NCBI GenBank assembly: GCA_039583875.1
Contig: CM077160.1
Location: forward strand, 109,073,530-109,137,529
Length of the DNA stretch: 64,000 bases
Origin: Platanthera guangdongensis
Lineage: Eukaryota; Streptophyta; Magnoliopsida; Asparagales; Orchidaceae
Direction of reading: 5' to 3'
Positions 43,975 to 55,317 of the stretch are shown here, in pieces (the first letter of the stretch is position 1; the number at the start of each line of letters is the position of its first letter). The notes beneath the pieces are model-generated. The model had not been told where the DNA came from. It was given only the letters and a program-made list of their open reading frames with translations, and ran no database searches. The translations under genes and the position numbers were made by a program.

Positions 43975-45518
43975 AATGGTTGGGGATGATGACAATGCTC
44001 GCCGAGAGGCCCACACCGCCAATTTTGCCGACGCGGATTTTAAGAAATCCATCACAACAGAGCGAGATCTTAAGACGTTCAGGGAGCGATTTTTGCCGGA
44101 TGGTTACTCGGCGAGACTGCCTACTCAGAGCAAACGACTTAAAACCTATATCGAGGGTGTTATGGTCTTGTGGCTCCGTCATTTTGACGTCGGCCTGCGA
44201 CTTCCCTTCTGGCCAGAATATTGTGAGATCCTGCGGTATTTTGGGATTGTCCCTGCGCAAATCAACCCCAATAGAGTGGTGATCATTATGGGGTTCCTTT
44301 GCTACCTGCGGGAAGAGAGGGTTGCCTTCGACCTCTCGATTTTCCGCAAGATATTTGCCTTCGCCGAGACCACCGAGGGGGTTGTCTACTTCAGCAGCCA
44401 CGTCTGCACCCTGGTGGGGACGGCGAAACAAAGTTCATAGATGGAGCAAGCAACTAGTCGTCGTTTAAGGCGACTTTGAGGGCATTCTGGGGGAGGCCGC
44501 ACCAACCTGCCGATGTCACCTTCCTTCTACCGATATTGGAAGGTGTTCGCGAGCAATTGTCCAAGTCCTTCTGAGGTCGGCGCTTCGACGTCATCCACTG
44601 GCGGCTCAACGTCAACACGCTCCTCAAGATCCATCCACGCGAGGGTAAGATTGAGCTAGAATCACACATGCTCTCATGCCCGCTCCCATTTATTGAAACT
44701 CGGTACTAATGTATTGCTCGATATTTGCAGTGGTTTGCGAGCTTCCAGAGAAGTCGGTTCCTCCTGCAAAAGAAGTTGCCTCATCCTTCCCGGAGTCCAA
44801 CCCTCCGCCTGACGTTGGCGAGAAGAAGAAACTTGCCAAAGGGAAGGCAAAAGTGAAGTCTCCTGGCCCTGCGAGTAAGAGGGCCAATATGTCATCGCCT
44901 CATCCCGATGATCAAGAGTCGCCGCCTGATGCTCGGGCGCCCCACTTCCACCCAAATTACAATGTTGGGCGAGGTGAGGTGGATTCTTGTGGTCGACCGT
45001 TGGTGACCTGGTCTGAGGACGAGCATTTGGTGATGCTGAGAACAAACCTCCCCTCCTGGTCGGCAGATTGAGAGGATAAGGGGGAGGCCTTTGCTGTTCT
45101 CCATGCTTTGTATTGGCGAGTTGATCGAGTCCATGCTCTTGCTTCTCTCGACATCGGGCTCAAGCTCTAGCCGGAAGGCCATAGGTGGCAGTAGTCACAT
45201 GCGACAGATGACAAAAGCACTGATGGGGAGGGAAGCGGCGAAGGCGGCGAAGAAGAGTCGACATTGGAGATGACGAATATCGCTCGGCTGAGGATCAATG
45301 GCTTATTGAGGGGGATAAGCAACTTACTGTCAACGAGCGAATTGCTAGTCTACCTCGCTCGATCGTGTCTCTACATCGGGCTTGGCAGTAGCAGCGACAA
45401 TGACAAAAGCACTGATTCGACATCGAATATCAGTCAGATACTGGCGACGATGAGTCCTAGTTGCTCGCTGATTTTCCTCATGCTCGCACATATAAAAGAT
45501 TGCCAACACATTTTGTAA
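43975..45518 (+). pseudogene. Tat antisense unit 2 (putative gypsy-type transposon domain protein, broken)
   Basis: Exon 1 starts at ATG 43975 (MVGDDDNARREAHTANF). RLPFWPEYCEILRYFGIVPAQINPNRVVIIMGFLCYLRE (44190-44310) resembles the Pfam family 'Putative gypsy type transposon' (PF04195), seen in Tat antisense ORFs. The frame shifts near 44425, then continues FKATLRAFWGRPHQPADVTFLLPILEGVREQL (44460-44565) to a donor at GAG^GTAAGA (44643). An intron to TTGCAG (about 44730) leads to a charged exon (ELPEKSVPPAKEVASSFPES..KKKLAKGKAKVKS, to 45071) and acidic/serine-rich remnants to ~45518. Gag-like DNA-binding or targeting roles have been guessed for such ORFs; none is shown here. Confidence 0.62.
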
Positions 45519-45534
45519 CTTGTAAATTTTTTGA

Positions 45535-45560
45535 TACACACACACACACACACACACACA
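45535..45560. repeat. (AC)n microsatellite
   Basis: Thirteen AC dinucleotides. Confidence 0.95.
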
Positions 45561-45589
45561 AGTCTTAAGTGTTCATTTTCTTCTTTACT

Positions 45590-45840
45590 CGTATGCTCGT
45601 TGGTTAATGGTGCTCGCTAGGATCATAGGCTCAGAGAGGCTGAGTGCTTGTGACGCTTGCTCGCGCGTTGATATCATCCGTAGTCATGCTCGTTATTACT
45701 CGCATGAGTATATTCGCTCCAACAATTCGCATCCCGATGCTCGCATCCGATGCTCGCATCCGTGTCCGCGTGCATACTCGCCATAACATACTCGCATGCT
45801 TGCTAAGGCATCCTCGCACCTGCATAATCGTTCATCTCGT
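45590..45840. repeat. Degenerate CTCGC-rich stretch
   Basis: Irregular repeats of ACTCGCAT, GATGCTCGCATCC and TGCTCG. No ORF of note. Confidence 0.5.
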
Positions 45841-45873
45841 CGGGGCTAAACCCGATTGGCTTGGAGATCAGAG

Positions 45874-46320
45874 CCAACACCCATCAGGAGCCAAGCTCAA
45901 CTGGTGGTGGGAAGCAGTCGACACCCAACATGAGTCAAACTCGACTGGGGGTGGGAATCAATCGACACCCAGTAGGAGCCAAGCTCAACTGGGGGTGGGA
46001 AGTAGTCTACTCCCAACATGAGTCAATCTCAACTGGGGGTGGGAAGTAGTCGACACACAGCAGAAGACAAGCTCAACTGGGGGTGGGAATCAGTCGACAC
46101 CTAGTAGGAGCCAAGCTCAACTGGGGGTGGGAAGTAGTCGACACCCAGCAGGAGCCAAGCTCAACTGGGGGTGGGAAGTAGTCGACACCCAGCAAGAGCC
46201 AAGATCAACTGGGGGTGGGAAGTAGTCGACACCCAGCAGGAGCCAAGCTCAACTGGGGGTGGGAAGTAGTCAACACCCTGCAGGAGCCAAGCTCAATTGG
46301 GGGTGGGAAGTAGTCGACTC
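45874..46320. repeat. 44-bp minisatellite, about ten units
   Basis: The unit contains GTCGACACCCAGCAGGAGCC, then AAGCTCAACTGGGGGTGGGA. GTCGACAC-type starts fall at 45918, 45961, 46005, 46049, 46093, 46137, 46181, 46225, 46269 and 46313, a strict 44-bp period. Tandem repeats in this position are common in Tat elements. Confidence 0.93.
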
Positions 46321-46609
46321 GGGTAGTTAGTAGTCAGTATGTAGGAGGGGAGCTCGTACAGGGTTCACGTACTATGGCATCACTCCAACGAGGAACTCGG
46401 TCTCACTCGAGGAGGTCGTTGGCCGATGTGCAGGAGAGGAGCCCGTGTAGGAACTCAAACTTACGATGACACTGCCACTTGAGGACTTTAGTCTTCATTA
46501 AGGTGATTTTGCCATGTCACATGATTAATTATATAAAGAGTTAAGCGTACCAATGTCTTGAAGATGGAGGTTTATAAAGAGATGATCCTTTCTTCATCAA
46601 ATCGGGAGG

Positions 46610-47215
46610 TTGGCGTCCAGACCTTATTTCTATTAATTCCTCCAGTCGGAGGAGAGATGCAATCGGGGGTACCTAGGCCGACATGCAAGGGGGGAGCTGA
46701 TCTCGGTCGTCAGTGCAAAGGCTCGGTCTTGCAAGAGCGCTTCCCGAGATATCGTCTCATCATCCACACTGGGCTATTTAGAAGAAATAAGTCGAAGGCT
46801 CATATCCCGATCCGATGGTGGGGATAGATTTCTTGTCATGCCACCTGACTACGAGCACAAGTGTATGAGAGAAGGGTAATGATCTTCTTGAGGATCCTTT
46901 AGGACGCACTCACGGCCAACATCCTCCCTTGGGCCTATCCTTGCCCCTTGATAGGTTATCCTGCCCTTGGAAATAATCGGAATGTTGTTGCCCAAATGAA
47001 TCCCTGGTAAGTTTGGCCACTTTTCGAATCCAAGAGATTGGAGTCCAGACCTGTTCCTGATAGTTCCTCCAGTCGGAGGAGAGATGCAATCGGGGGTACC
47101 TAGGCCGACATGCAAAGGGGGAGCTGATCTCGGCCATTAGTGTAGAGGCTCGGTCTCACAAGAGCGCTTACCGAGGCATCGTCCCATCATCTGCACTGGG
47201 CTATTTACGAGGAAC
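46610..47215. repeat. Direct duplication of ~190 bp (46610-46805 and 47038-47215)
   Basis: Both copies contain CCTCCAGTCGGAGGAGAGAT, GCAATCGGGGGTACCTAGGC and CGACATGCAA, then GGGCTATTTA, offset by about 427 bp. Each includes the short palindrome CCTCCAGTCGGAGG. Purpose unknown; no ORF. Confidence 0.8.
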
Positions 47216-47356
47216 AGGTCGACAGACGGTTTCTTGGATCGAGCGTGGAGCTGAACCCTAAAGCCTCAAATGTCTTGAGATGAATTAGATAAAAAAGAAA
47301 CAATTGAGTCGTCACTGCTCGTATATGCAATCAAGGTTTACAAGGAAAACATAATG

Positions 47357-48470
47357 TTACCACTGGGGATGGAACCTTTTCAGGTCATCTCTGCTCCAAG
47401 TACCTCCCAATTGCTCTTCGACTTGATCTTGAAGGTAATAACCTCCAGTAGCCAAGGCTTCTTGGATGATGAATGGACCTTCCCAATTAGGATGTAGCTT
47501 GCTAACCGTGGCTCCCCTTTCTGCGGCGTCCACCTTTTTCATGACCATATCTCTTACGAGGAAATGTTTTAGGCGGATGTTTATGTCGAAGTGCTTTGCC
47601 ATGCACCACTTGATTTCCTTCTGGCGGATGGATGCTACGTCACGAAGTTCTTCAGCGAAATCCAGCGTGAGTCTTTGAGTGTTTTCATTCTCCAGGCGCC
47701 ATTCCACGCTACCATCTCCCGCTGCTATGACTCTTGGGCTCCGAACCTCAAACTCCACTGGGATGAGTACCTCAGACCCGTGAGACAATTTGAAGGGAGT
47801 TTCCCTCGTAGCCGAGTTTGGAGTTGTTCTCAGAGCCCAAAGGACTGAGGGGAGCTGCTCTGCCCAATTGCCCTTCAAGTTGGTGACCTTCTTCTTCAGT
47901 AGGTTGATGATTAACTTGTTGGCCGCTTCTGCCTGTCCATTGCTGCGAGGATGATGCATAGAGGTGAATCGAAGATCCATCCCTAGTTGCTTGCAGAAGT
48001 CTTCTAACTCCAAGCTGGTGAACTGTGGACCATTATCGGTGACGATGGCGAGAGGAATCCCGAACCTACACGCAATCTCTCCCTAGATGAAATTCTTTAC
48101 AATCTGAGAAGTTGTCTTGGCCAGAGCTTTCGCCTCAATACATTTGGAGAAGTAATCGATCATAACGAGGACGAACTTCCTCTATCCGCTGGCCTAAGGG
48201 AAAGGGTCGATCAAGTCCATTCGCTAGATAGCAAAGGGCCATGGAGCAGTGATCGAGCGAAGGTGCTGAGCTGGTTGTAGTTGAAGGGGTGTGAAGAGCA
48301 GACATTGAGGACACTTCCTGGAGAAAGCTTCCACATCTTTTTGAATGGTGGGCCAAAAGTATCAGTGTTTTAGAATTCTCTGTTCCAGAGTACGAGTTCC
48401 CGAATGGCTGCCACACTTTCCCAAATGAATCTCTTCCAGAATACGAGAGACTTCCGCCTCCGATAGGCAT
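47357..48470 (-). pseudogene. Tat integrase
   Basis: Zinc domain: HLGKCGSHSGTRTLEQRIL and CPQCLLFTP (48290-48430). Catalytic core: MDLIDPFP (near 48210), AIVTDNGPQFTSLELEDFC (near 48000-48050), HHPRSNGQAEAANKLI (near 47920-47960), giving D, D and E. C-terminal part: GTVKKVDAAERGATVSKLHPNWEGPFII-like (47470-47530). Several TAG/TAA stops between 48060 and 48360. No chromodomain, as expected for Tat. Confidence 0.9.
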
Positions 48471-48479
48471 CGAGCCAGT

Positions 48480-49561
48480 GGGCCTGAGATAGTCTTACGA
48501 TAGAGCTCTCCTTCCTGTAGCTGGTAATATGCAGCTTTGTAACGGAACTTCCTTTGATCTCCCTCGTCGGCAGGGAGCCGACCCGTCGCCAAGAAAGAAA
48601 TGAATGGATCCCTCCATGAAGCCTTCTGTTCGATCTCCATCATCTCCCCCTCTTCGATGGATGGTCAGAATAGTTCGGTCAAGGTCCCCCCGGCCCGGGA
48701 ACCGTACTTGGCGAGGTAATCGGCCTCTGAATTCTACTCTCTGGGTACATGCTCGACGAAGAAGGATCAGAAATTCCCGATCAGACCCCTCACTTTGACT
48801 AAGTACTTTTGCAGGACTGAATCATTCACTTCAAACTCTCCTCTGATCTTGGATGCGACTACCATCGAGTCGGTGAAGATCCTAATATCCCGAAATGCTA
48901 GCTCCTTGGCGAGATGCAAGCCAGCCACCATGGCTTCATACTCTGCTTGGTTTTTTGTGATAGGGAAGAGGATTTTGAGAGCTTGCTCGATCCTAGTTCC
49001 CTAGGGGCTTACTAGCATGACTCCTCCTCCTACGGAATACCTGCCTGAAGCCCCATCCACGAACATCTTCCAAGAGACTGAGCTAGAAGAGCCTTCGACT
49101 CCTCCCATCTCGGCTGAGAAGTCAGCCAGGAAATCTGCTACTACCTGCGCCTTGATCGTTACCCTCGAAGAGTAGGAAATACCGAATTCGCTAAGCTCCA
49201 CCACCCACTTTGCCAACCTGACTGAATGCTCCAACCCATCCAGGATACTATGCAGAGGATAATCAGAGATGACCCTGATGGACTGAGCCTGAAAATAAGG
49301 ATGGAGCCTCCGAGCTGAAACCACCAAAGCGAACACCAACTTCTCTAGGATATGATATCTCATTTCCGCTTGTCGTAACACTCTACTCACATAGTATATG
49401 GGGAGATGCTTCCTGCCTTCTTCTCTGACCAACACCGAGCTGACCCCTTCTACTCCCACTCCTAAATAGAGTAAGAGGTATTCATCTCCATGTGGGCCTT
49501 GGAGGAGAAGAGCTTGGGTTAGCTGTTTCTTGAGCTTTCTGAAGGCCTCCTCACACTCCAC
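48480..49561 (-). pseudogene. Tat RNase H and second (archaeal-type) RNase H
   Basis: The first RNase H reads LLLYLGVGVEGVSSVLVREE (49430-49500) and VISDYPLHSILDG; its first catalytic Asp (usually L-x-V-S) is changed. The second starts at WKMFVDGASGRYSVGGGVMLVSP (49001-49070), continues NQAEYEAMVAGLHLAKEL (48900-48960) and TDSMVVASKIRGEF (48840-48890). A dual RNase H is the Tat hallmark. A TAG follows VSP. Confidence 0.9.
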
Positions 49562-50490
49562 GGTCCACTCAAACTTTTGATTTCCCCGAAGAGTTTTAAA
49601 GAATGGAGAGCACCTCTCTCACGCCTTGGATAAAAAATGTCTAAGGCTAGGCCTGCCAGCCTTCTTGTCAACCTTTGGACTTCTTTGGGATCTCTCGGGG
49701 ATGCCATCTCTAGAATGGCCTTAAATTTGTTCGGGCTAGGTTCCACCCCCCTGGGAGTGAGGAGGTGACCTAAGAACTTTCCTCTTCCTGCACCGAAGAT
49801 GCACTTAGCCGAGTTGAGTCGCATCTTATACTTCCGTGGGTGGCAAAGGTCTCCACCAGATCTGTTATGTGCTCCGCGACGCTTTTTCTATTGATAAGGA
49901 GATCATCTACGTAGACGTCCAGGTTCCGCCCCTTTTGTTATTTGAAGATTTGATCCATCATTCTCTGGTAAGTTGCGCCTGCATTCTTGAGTCCAAAGGG
50001 CATCATCTTATAGCTATAGCAGCCATCACCGGTTATGAAGGAGACGTCACGGCAGTCGGGGGGATGCATCCGGATCTGGTGATACCCTGAAAAATCATCA
50101 AAAAAACTCATCACAAGAAACTCGACGGCGGAATCAAACAGCGCGTCGATTTGAGTCAAAGGGTAACAATCCTTCGGGTAAGCTTTATTCAACATAGAAA
50201 AATCAATACATAGATGTCAGCACCCTCTGGGCTTCTTCACCATTATAATGTTGGAGACCTAGCCTGGATACTGGATCTCCGAAACAAAACCTGCCTTTAT
50301 CAGCCTCTCCACTTCTTCCCTTATCGGACCAGCCAACATAGCAACGCTTTTCCTTTGATTTTGACGAACAGGAGCCACTGTAGGATCCAGGTTGAGGTGA
50401 TGGCAGGCAACATCGGCGTCAACTCCTGACATCTCGACGACGCTCCAAGCAAAAACATCGACATTCTCTTGTAGGCAAGCGACCATCTCT
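49519..50490 (-). pseudogene. Tat reverse transcriptase
   Basis: Recognisable blocks: ENVDVFAWSVVEMSGVD and RQNQRKSVAMLAGPI (50340-50470), LCIDFSMLNKAYPKDCYPLTQID (50130-50200), SFFDDFSGYHQIRMHPPD (50065-50115), MPFGLKNAGATYQRMMD (49945-50000), YVDDLLINRKS (49885-49920, YVDD catalytic box), and KCIFGAGRGKFLGHLLTPRGVE (49740-49810). Stops at about 50257 and 49937 and a frameshift near 49830. Confidence 0.92.
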
Positions 50491-50499
50491 ATCTTCCCC

Positions 50500-51120
50500 T
50501 ATAGCGACAGGGATACTCCGATCTTCAGCAGACCGGGCTCTCCTCCTCGGGAGATCACTTCCACCTCTTCTATCTCTTCAGCAACACACAGTCTTTCCTC
50601 CCTTTCCAGCAACTCCTCCAACTTCTCCACATCCCCCATCCAGTTGATGGTACTCACATCATTTAGGTAGCACTCTCTAGAGGCTTTCGAATCCCCACTG
50701 ATCCTGACTTGTACATCCCCTCAGCAGTACTTCAAGCATTGATGATAAGACGACGGGACGGCCTTGAAATAGTTGATGAGCACCCCCCCCCCCCCCCGAA
50801 GATGGCGTTGTACCCACTCGACGCATCGACGATGATGAAGCGGCATCAGATCGAAGTCCCGTCGAGAGTAACTAGAAGCTCCACTGCCCCTTCCACTTCT
50901 TTTTTCTCTCTAGAGAAGCCAAAGAGGGTTCCATCCGCAGACTGGACCCGAGATGCTTCCACTTGAAGCCCGACGAAAGTTCTCTTGAAGATGACATTCT
51001 CCGAGCTCCTGTTATCCGCGAGAATTCGGTCGACGGTGAAGTCTTCGATGGCAGCTTGAATAACCAGGGCGTTGTGGAAGGGGTTCTCATTCCCCAGCAT
51101 ATCCTCCCCTGAGAAAGTGA
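50500..51120 (-). pseudogene. Tat protease
   Basis: HNALVIQAAIEDFTVDRILADNRSSENVIF (50990-51080) aligns with the Tat retropepsin, where VDTGSS is expected; here it is ADNRSS, so the active-site D-T/S-G is lost. DGTLFGFSREKKEVEGAVELLVTLDGT follows, and the frame runs into a 15-base C homopolymer at about 50787-50801. Confidence 0.8.
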
Positions 51121-51189
51121 TTTCTTCTAACAGCGGTGGGTTCTACGATGTCGAGGCGACGTTCTTCTTGTATATTTGATGGAGACTTA

Positions 51190-52818
51190 CCTTGTGGGAA
51201 GCTCTGAGCCAGGCTCCTCCGTTGATTACCACGACATGCCCACCTCTTGGGGCATGGATCACCTCTCCACGACCTCCCAGGTTGACACGATCCTCATTCC
51301 TCCTCCTCGGCAGAGCTTGGCATGCTACTTGTCCCACCGGAGCCTCCTGCCGCTGCTGCTCCCTCTCCGCAAATCCTGCTTCCAACCTCCTCCTCTCTTC
51401 CTAGAACTCCGGGAAAGACAACGTCCCATTCCCCTCTACTCGATGGATGTCGCAGTAAAGGGAGATCTCTGCTTCTTGACGCAACGCCCATTGCTCCCTC
51501 TAGCGACGCTTGTTTCCCTGACGGGCGATGGCCATTGCTTCACTCCTTCCTCTTCCTCGGCCTTCCTCTTGTCGGTTGCCATTCCTCCTCTCCTGTTGGA
51601 AATGTGGTCTCGCAGGTGGCCTCCACTGGGGGTGATTTTCGGGTACTGGAATCGCCTATCTTCCCCTCTCCTTGTCTGGGCCTCTGTGGGCCTTCTCTCC
51701 TCTTGCCTTCGAGGCCTCTCCTGCCTCCTCTCTTCCACCCTCCTGGGCTCTTCTCTCTTCCTCTTCTCCTCTCTTATCCTCGACTCCTCCTTCCTCCTCT
51801 TGACCTGCCTCTCCGGAGAACTTCCGACCCTCATCACTGAAGGTCCTGCTTTCCCCCTTTCCAACGGTGCATCGCCATCCAGCCACACTAAGAAATCTTT
51901 GTTCTTCTCCTCTCCTCAGACAAAAGTATTTGTTCTTCTCCTCTCCTCGGACCTCATCTCCATGCTAAAAAGACCCTATTTCGACCCGAACTTCAGGTCC
52001 ACCATCAAGGTGAAGCTATCCACCTCCTCCACCTCCTCCACCTCCAAGATCTCCACCTGGAAATGATCTATGTAATGGCAGAGACTTTCGTGCTGCCCTT
52101 TGTTGATTTTAAAGAGGGAGGTTGCTTCCTTCTTCCTTTTCTTGGATGTCGTGAACCTCGCCATGAGGCCCCGATACAGATCGGAGAAACAGTAGATGGA
52201 ACCTGTTGGCAGTTGGTGGAACCAGTCCCTCGCATTGCCTTTGAGGGTAATGGAGAAGAATCGGTATTTGAAAGCGTCGGACATGTTGCGGATAGAGACG
52301 ACATCTTCAAACCACTGAAGATGCCTGACAGGATCATCCCTGCCAGAGTAGTAGGTGAGAACGGGCTCTCTGAACCATTCGGCGACGGGGGCGGCAAGGA
52401 TCTCTTCATATAAGGGGCTCCTCCCTCCCTGGCGGTGACGAGTTTCATCCTCGCTGGAAACATCGTACTCGCTCCACTGGCGAGTATCACGGTATCTCGC
52501 CGGCGACATTGGATCTCGGAAACGGACCCCTTGGTTGCCCGCCAGACGGTGCCGCGACTGCATCAGTCGCTCTTCTCTTGCCCAAGAGGGCTCCTTCCCA
52601 GCTCGCCACGGCGGTGCTTCCTCATCCAGCAATGTCACGTGACAGGGGGAGGTCGCCGTGTCATCGGGGCGATGAGAAAACCCGGTGAGGATGGTCTTCT
52701 CAATCCTCTTCGCGAACTCCTCGAACGCAACAATGGTCACGAACTCGCCACCTCGCGCGAGATCACCAGCTCCCGCCGAGTTACCGGCCAACTCTCCATG
52801 CTCTCCATCATTGGCCAT
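51190..52818 (-). pseudogene. Tat Gag
   Basis: Starts at MANDGEHGELAGNSAG (52818). The Retrotrans_gag domain lies at VLTYYSGRDDPVRHLQWFEDVV..LKGNARDWFHQLPTGSI..FSDLYRGLMARFTTSKKRKKEATSLF (52100-52380). A TAG at 51976 interrupts, then an Arg/Glu-rich region follows (RRKEESRIREEKRKREEPRR, 51720-51830). The long ORF on the opposite strand at 51176-52066 is a shadow of this region. Confidence 0.88.
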
Positions 52819-52849
52819 CTTGCAAAACTACCAAACTTTCCTCCTTGGC

Positions 52850-52872
52850 TGCGATCCACGCTCACCGCACCA
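52850..52872 (-). promoter_or_regulatory. Primer-binding site of the Tat element
   Basis: The minus strand reads TGGTGCGGTGAGCGTGGATC two bases after the LTR end (TTAAACA). It has the TGG start of a tRNA complement; I could not assign the tRNA. Not the initiator-Met sequence. Confidence 0.6.
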
Positions 52873-52874
52873 AG

Positions 52875-53499
52875 TGTTTAAGCCAGGAAAAAATCTCAAC
52901 CTCAGAATTCAGATCAAAGCTGCCTAAGGTTACCAGTTAGGGGGTAAGACGAGATGGCTAGGATGTCTAGTATGAAGAACGAAGGCAAACAGGACCCCAG
53001 ATGTTGCAGCAGGAAGGACCCACCACGTACCCGGATGCTCGAAAGAAGCAACCCCTTCTTAACCAAAAGTGGTCGAACTATGCACGAGGGAGACTAGGTG
53101 ATGATTAAGTCGCAAGGTCGCGACCTTGTCTCTTAGGAAAAAGAATCCAAAGGCTCGGCTAGTATCCGAAAAGGAGAGCTCGCGAGTATCCTGCAGAGGA
53201 TTTCTAGTCCCTCACCTCGTACCCCCGGGGTCCTATTTATAGGGAAATCTAAGGAAGGGGGAGTCATATTTATATCCCACCCCCTAGCGACTAGGCGACT
53301 TCCATGGGGAACTCGCACGGGCTGGGCGAGTATCTAGCCTAGTCTCCTGTCTGGCGAGTATGCGAGAGGAGCTCGCCATACTCGCACAGGCCTTCCGCGG
53401 TCTTGCACGTTGACTCTGGCTTCTGTCTTGATTGGTTGACCTTGACTTCTGTTGACCTGGCTGTGGTAGAGCCCATCCTCGACGAATATGAGTTGTACA
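52875..53499 (-). repeat. 5' LTR of the Tat element (625 bp)
   Basis: Plus-strand ends TGTTTAAGCC and GAGTTGTACA, matching 36171-36794 throughout. Minus-strand TATA block at 53230-53244. Confidence 0.92.
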
Positions 53500-53504
53500 T
53501 TAAT
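53500..53504. repeat. Target-site duplication of the Tat element, right (TTAAT)
   Basis: Pairs with 36166-36170. Confidence 0.9.
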
Positions 53505-53881
53505 GACTTACCTGAGATTGATAATTTTCTAAGGCACTTAAATCTCATATACTCATTTAATTCAATGTGTGACATGATTCTAAATTTTTGATCAAACTAT
53601 AGGAGAAATGTACTTCAAAACTCTATAAATTTTTGGAGCTTATATAAATGTTGTCATACTATCATTTTTCAAGTTTCATCTAAATTTCATGTGTTATTGC
53701 TAGTCTAATCATTAATTCATGGTTTTGCTAGCCGTAGATTAAAATGCATATTAGTAATAATCATGTCATTTATAAAATAACTATAAAAATATAAGGTAAA
53801 TTGATCTAAAATTTATTCCAAAGATTCACCATGTCATAAAAGGTGATTGACCCGATCATCATATATTTTCAAATTTAGTTG
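53505..53881. other. AT-rich continuation of the old gypsy-like host sequence
   Basis: No ORF, no repeat structure seen. Directly continues 36165 once the Tat element is removed. Confidence 0.4.
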
Positions 53882-55316
53882 TGTTGGGTATTGTATCCAC
53901 AATAACCCTGATTTGAAGAAGTGTCTCTTGAACTAAGATGAATTGAGAATGTATTTGATGCTGCTTCTTTAGTTATGTGCTTGCAAGACTAAATTGCTAA
54001 GTACAACCCAATGTCAGGTTACAGTGGGTCTTGAAACACAGGACTATACAATGTAATCCTTCATTGTGTGGGCAAATGTGTTGACTCACGTGTGCTCTCT
54101 CTATTGGGGTGTACTTATAATTCAAGTATATTAGAAGAATCGAGGAAGGACAAGTTGCTGCATTCTGAAGAACAAAATTTTTCTCTAAGTAAAATTCGTC
54201 GAGTATAGTAGTGAATACTCGTCGAATTCGTCGAGTATACTCATGAATACTCGTCGAATTTGTCGTGCATACCTACTGACACTCGTCGAATTCGTCGTAT
54301 TTACTTAGGGAATAACCTCTGCATTCTTAGAAATCAGTTAAGTAAAAATTATCGAGTATCTTCATGTATACTCGTCGAGTGTATCTATCGATACTCGTCG
54401 AATATATATGTTGATACACGACGAATTTGTCGAGACTCATTATATATGCCTTGAGTTCTCGAATTTACTTATCTGGATTTCTCTAAGTTAAATTCGTCAG
54501 ATATCACTTTGCATATGCGTCAAATCGTTGAGAGGATCTGCCGATACTCATCAAATTCATCGAGTAAGATAGTCAATATTCGTCGAATTCATCGAGTATC
54601 TCTTCAGGAAAGCATTAAGTTATCTGTTGGATTTGTCTGGAATCGCCCAAGTTATTTTCGTCGAGTTTCGAAGCAGTTTGACGAGTATACCCGTATATAC
54701 TCGACGATACTCGATGGATTATACTTAGGGTTTATTTTTCCTGTTTTCAAATTTCTGACTCGGATCATCCCGACCGTCATGTGCAGTAACTCGCAGATTT
54801 CTCGGTATGCAAGGAATCTTCTAGCCGTTAGAGAAGAGGAGTTCATATATATACCTAGGGTGGATTTCGAGAAACCCCAATTGTGTATTTCCAAATTCAA
54901 ATCGAGAAATTCCAAGAAAAGCACCCGTCGACTTTGTTTCCATTCTTCATGATACTCTCGGCCGACAAAAACGTGACACATGATTCATTCTTCATCAAGC
55001 GTATCGACTAGATACTTGATCTCTGAAGGTTCGCAAACTACTCAGATCTAGTTGATCAGTGTGTTCAGATCAAGACCTTAAAGATTTCAGATTCTCTCTC
55101 CACAAGACTCTCAAGTTCTATATTTTAGAAGAAAGGAAGACTGAAGAATTCGGATCTGAAGAAGATTATTTGTAATCTAGTTTTCATAAATCTTTTATAT
55201 TATTGTAGGAGGTTTTGCCTCCAAGTTATAGATCCTTATTTTAGGATCGAGTTGTAGAAGTGATTGCTCTCCGAGTTGTAGTAGAGGTTGTTCTCTGAGT
55301 TGTAGGAGAATTGTCT
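53882..55316 (+). repeat. 5' LTR of copia-4, 3' end truncated
   Basis: Contains the array of ACTCGTCGAATTCGTCGAGT units (54195-54720) and, near its end, GAGTTGTAG words equivalent to the CCTACAACTCAG leader words of the minus-strand elements. The end CTTTCA block is missing at the deletion junction. Confidence 0.8.
54195..54720 (+). repeat. TCGTCGAATTCGTCGAG array in copia-4 LTR
   Basis: About ten degenerate copies of ATACTCGTCGAATTCGTCGA alternating with GTATACTC. The partial 3' LTR holds the start of the same array at about 57465-57660. Core TCGTCGA is shared with gypsy-A and copia-1. Confidence 0.83.
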
Positions 55317-55317
55317 A

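Larger units (their letters stand above)
36171..53499 (-). mobile_element. Tat-lineage Ty3/gypsy element (17.3 kb incl. nested LTR) with antisense units
   Basis: LTRs at 36171-36794 and 52875-53499 with matching 5-bp TSD TTAAT define the ends. Minus-strand order from the right: LTR, primer site (near 52870), Gag (52818 down), protease, RT, RNase H, second (archaeal-type) RNase H, integrase (to 47357), tandem repeats, two plus-strand antisense units, polypurine tract, LTR. The second RNase H and antisense ORFs are diagnostic of the Tat lineage (Grande/Retand type; established knowledge). LTRs differ by roughly 10 % by eye, so it is far older than gypsy-A, and all domains carry stops. Confidence 0.93.

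Noticed and set aside
50787..50801. Long C homopolymers here and at 58290-58307 as functional sites
   Set aside because: They interrupt decayed coding or GC-rich DNA and are prone to slippage and assembly error; only the LTR C-tract block is conserved between elements.
51176..52066. 296-codon ORF on the plus strand opposite Tat Gag
   Set aside because: A shadow of the Arg/Glu-rich gag region: the reverse complement gives Leu/Ser/Pro-rich open frames. Tat antisense genes lie between integrase and 3' LTR, not here.
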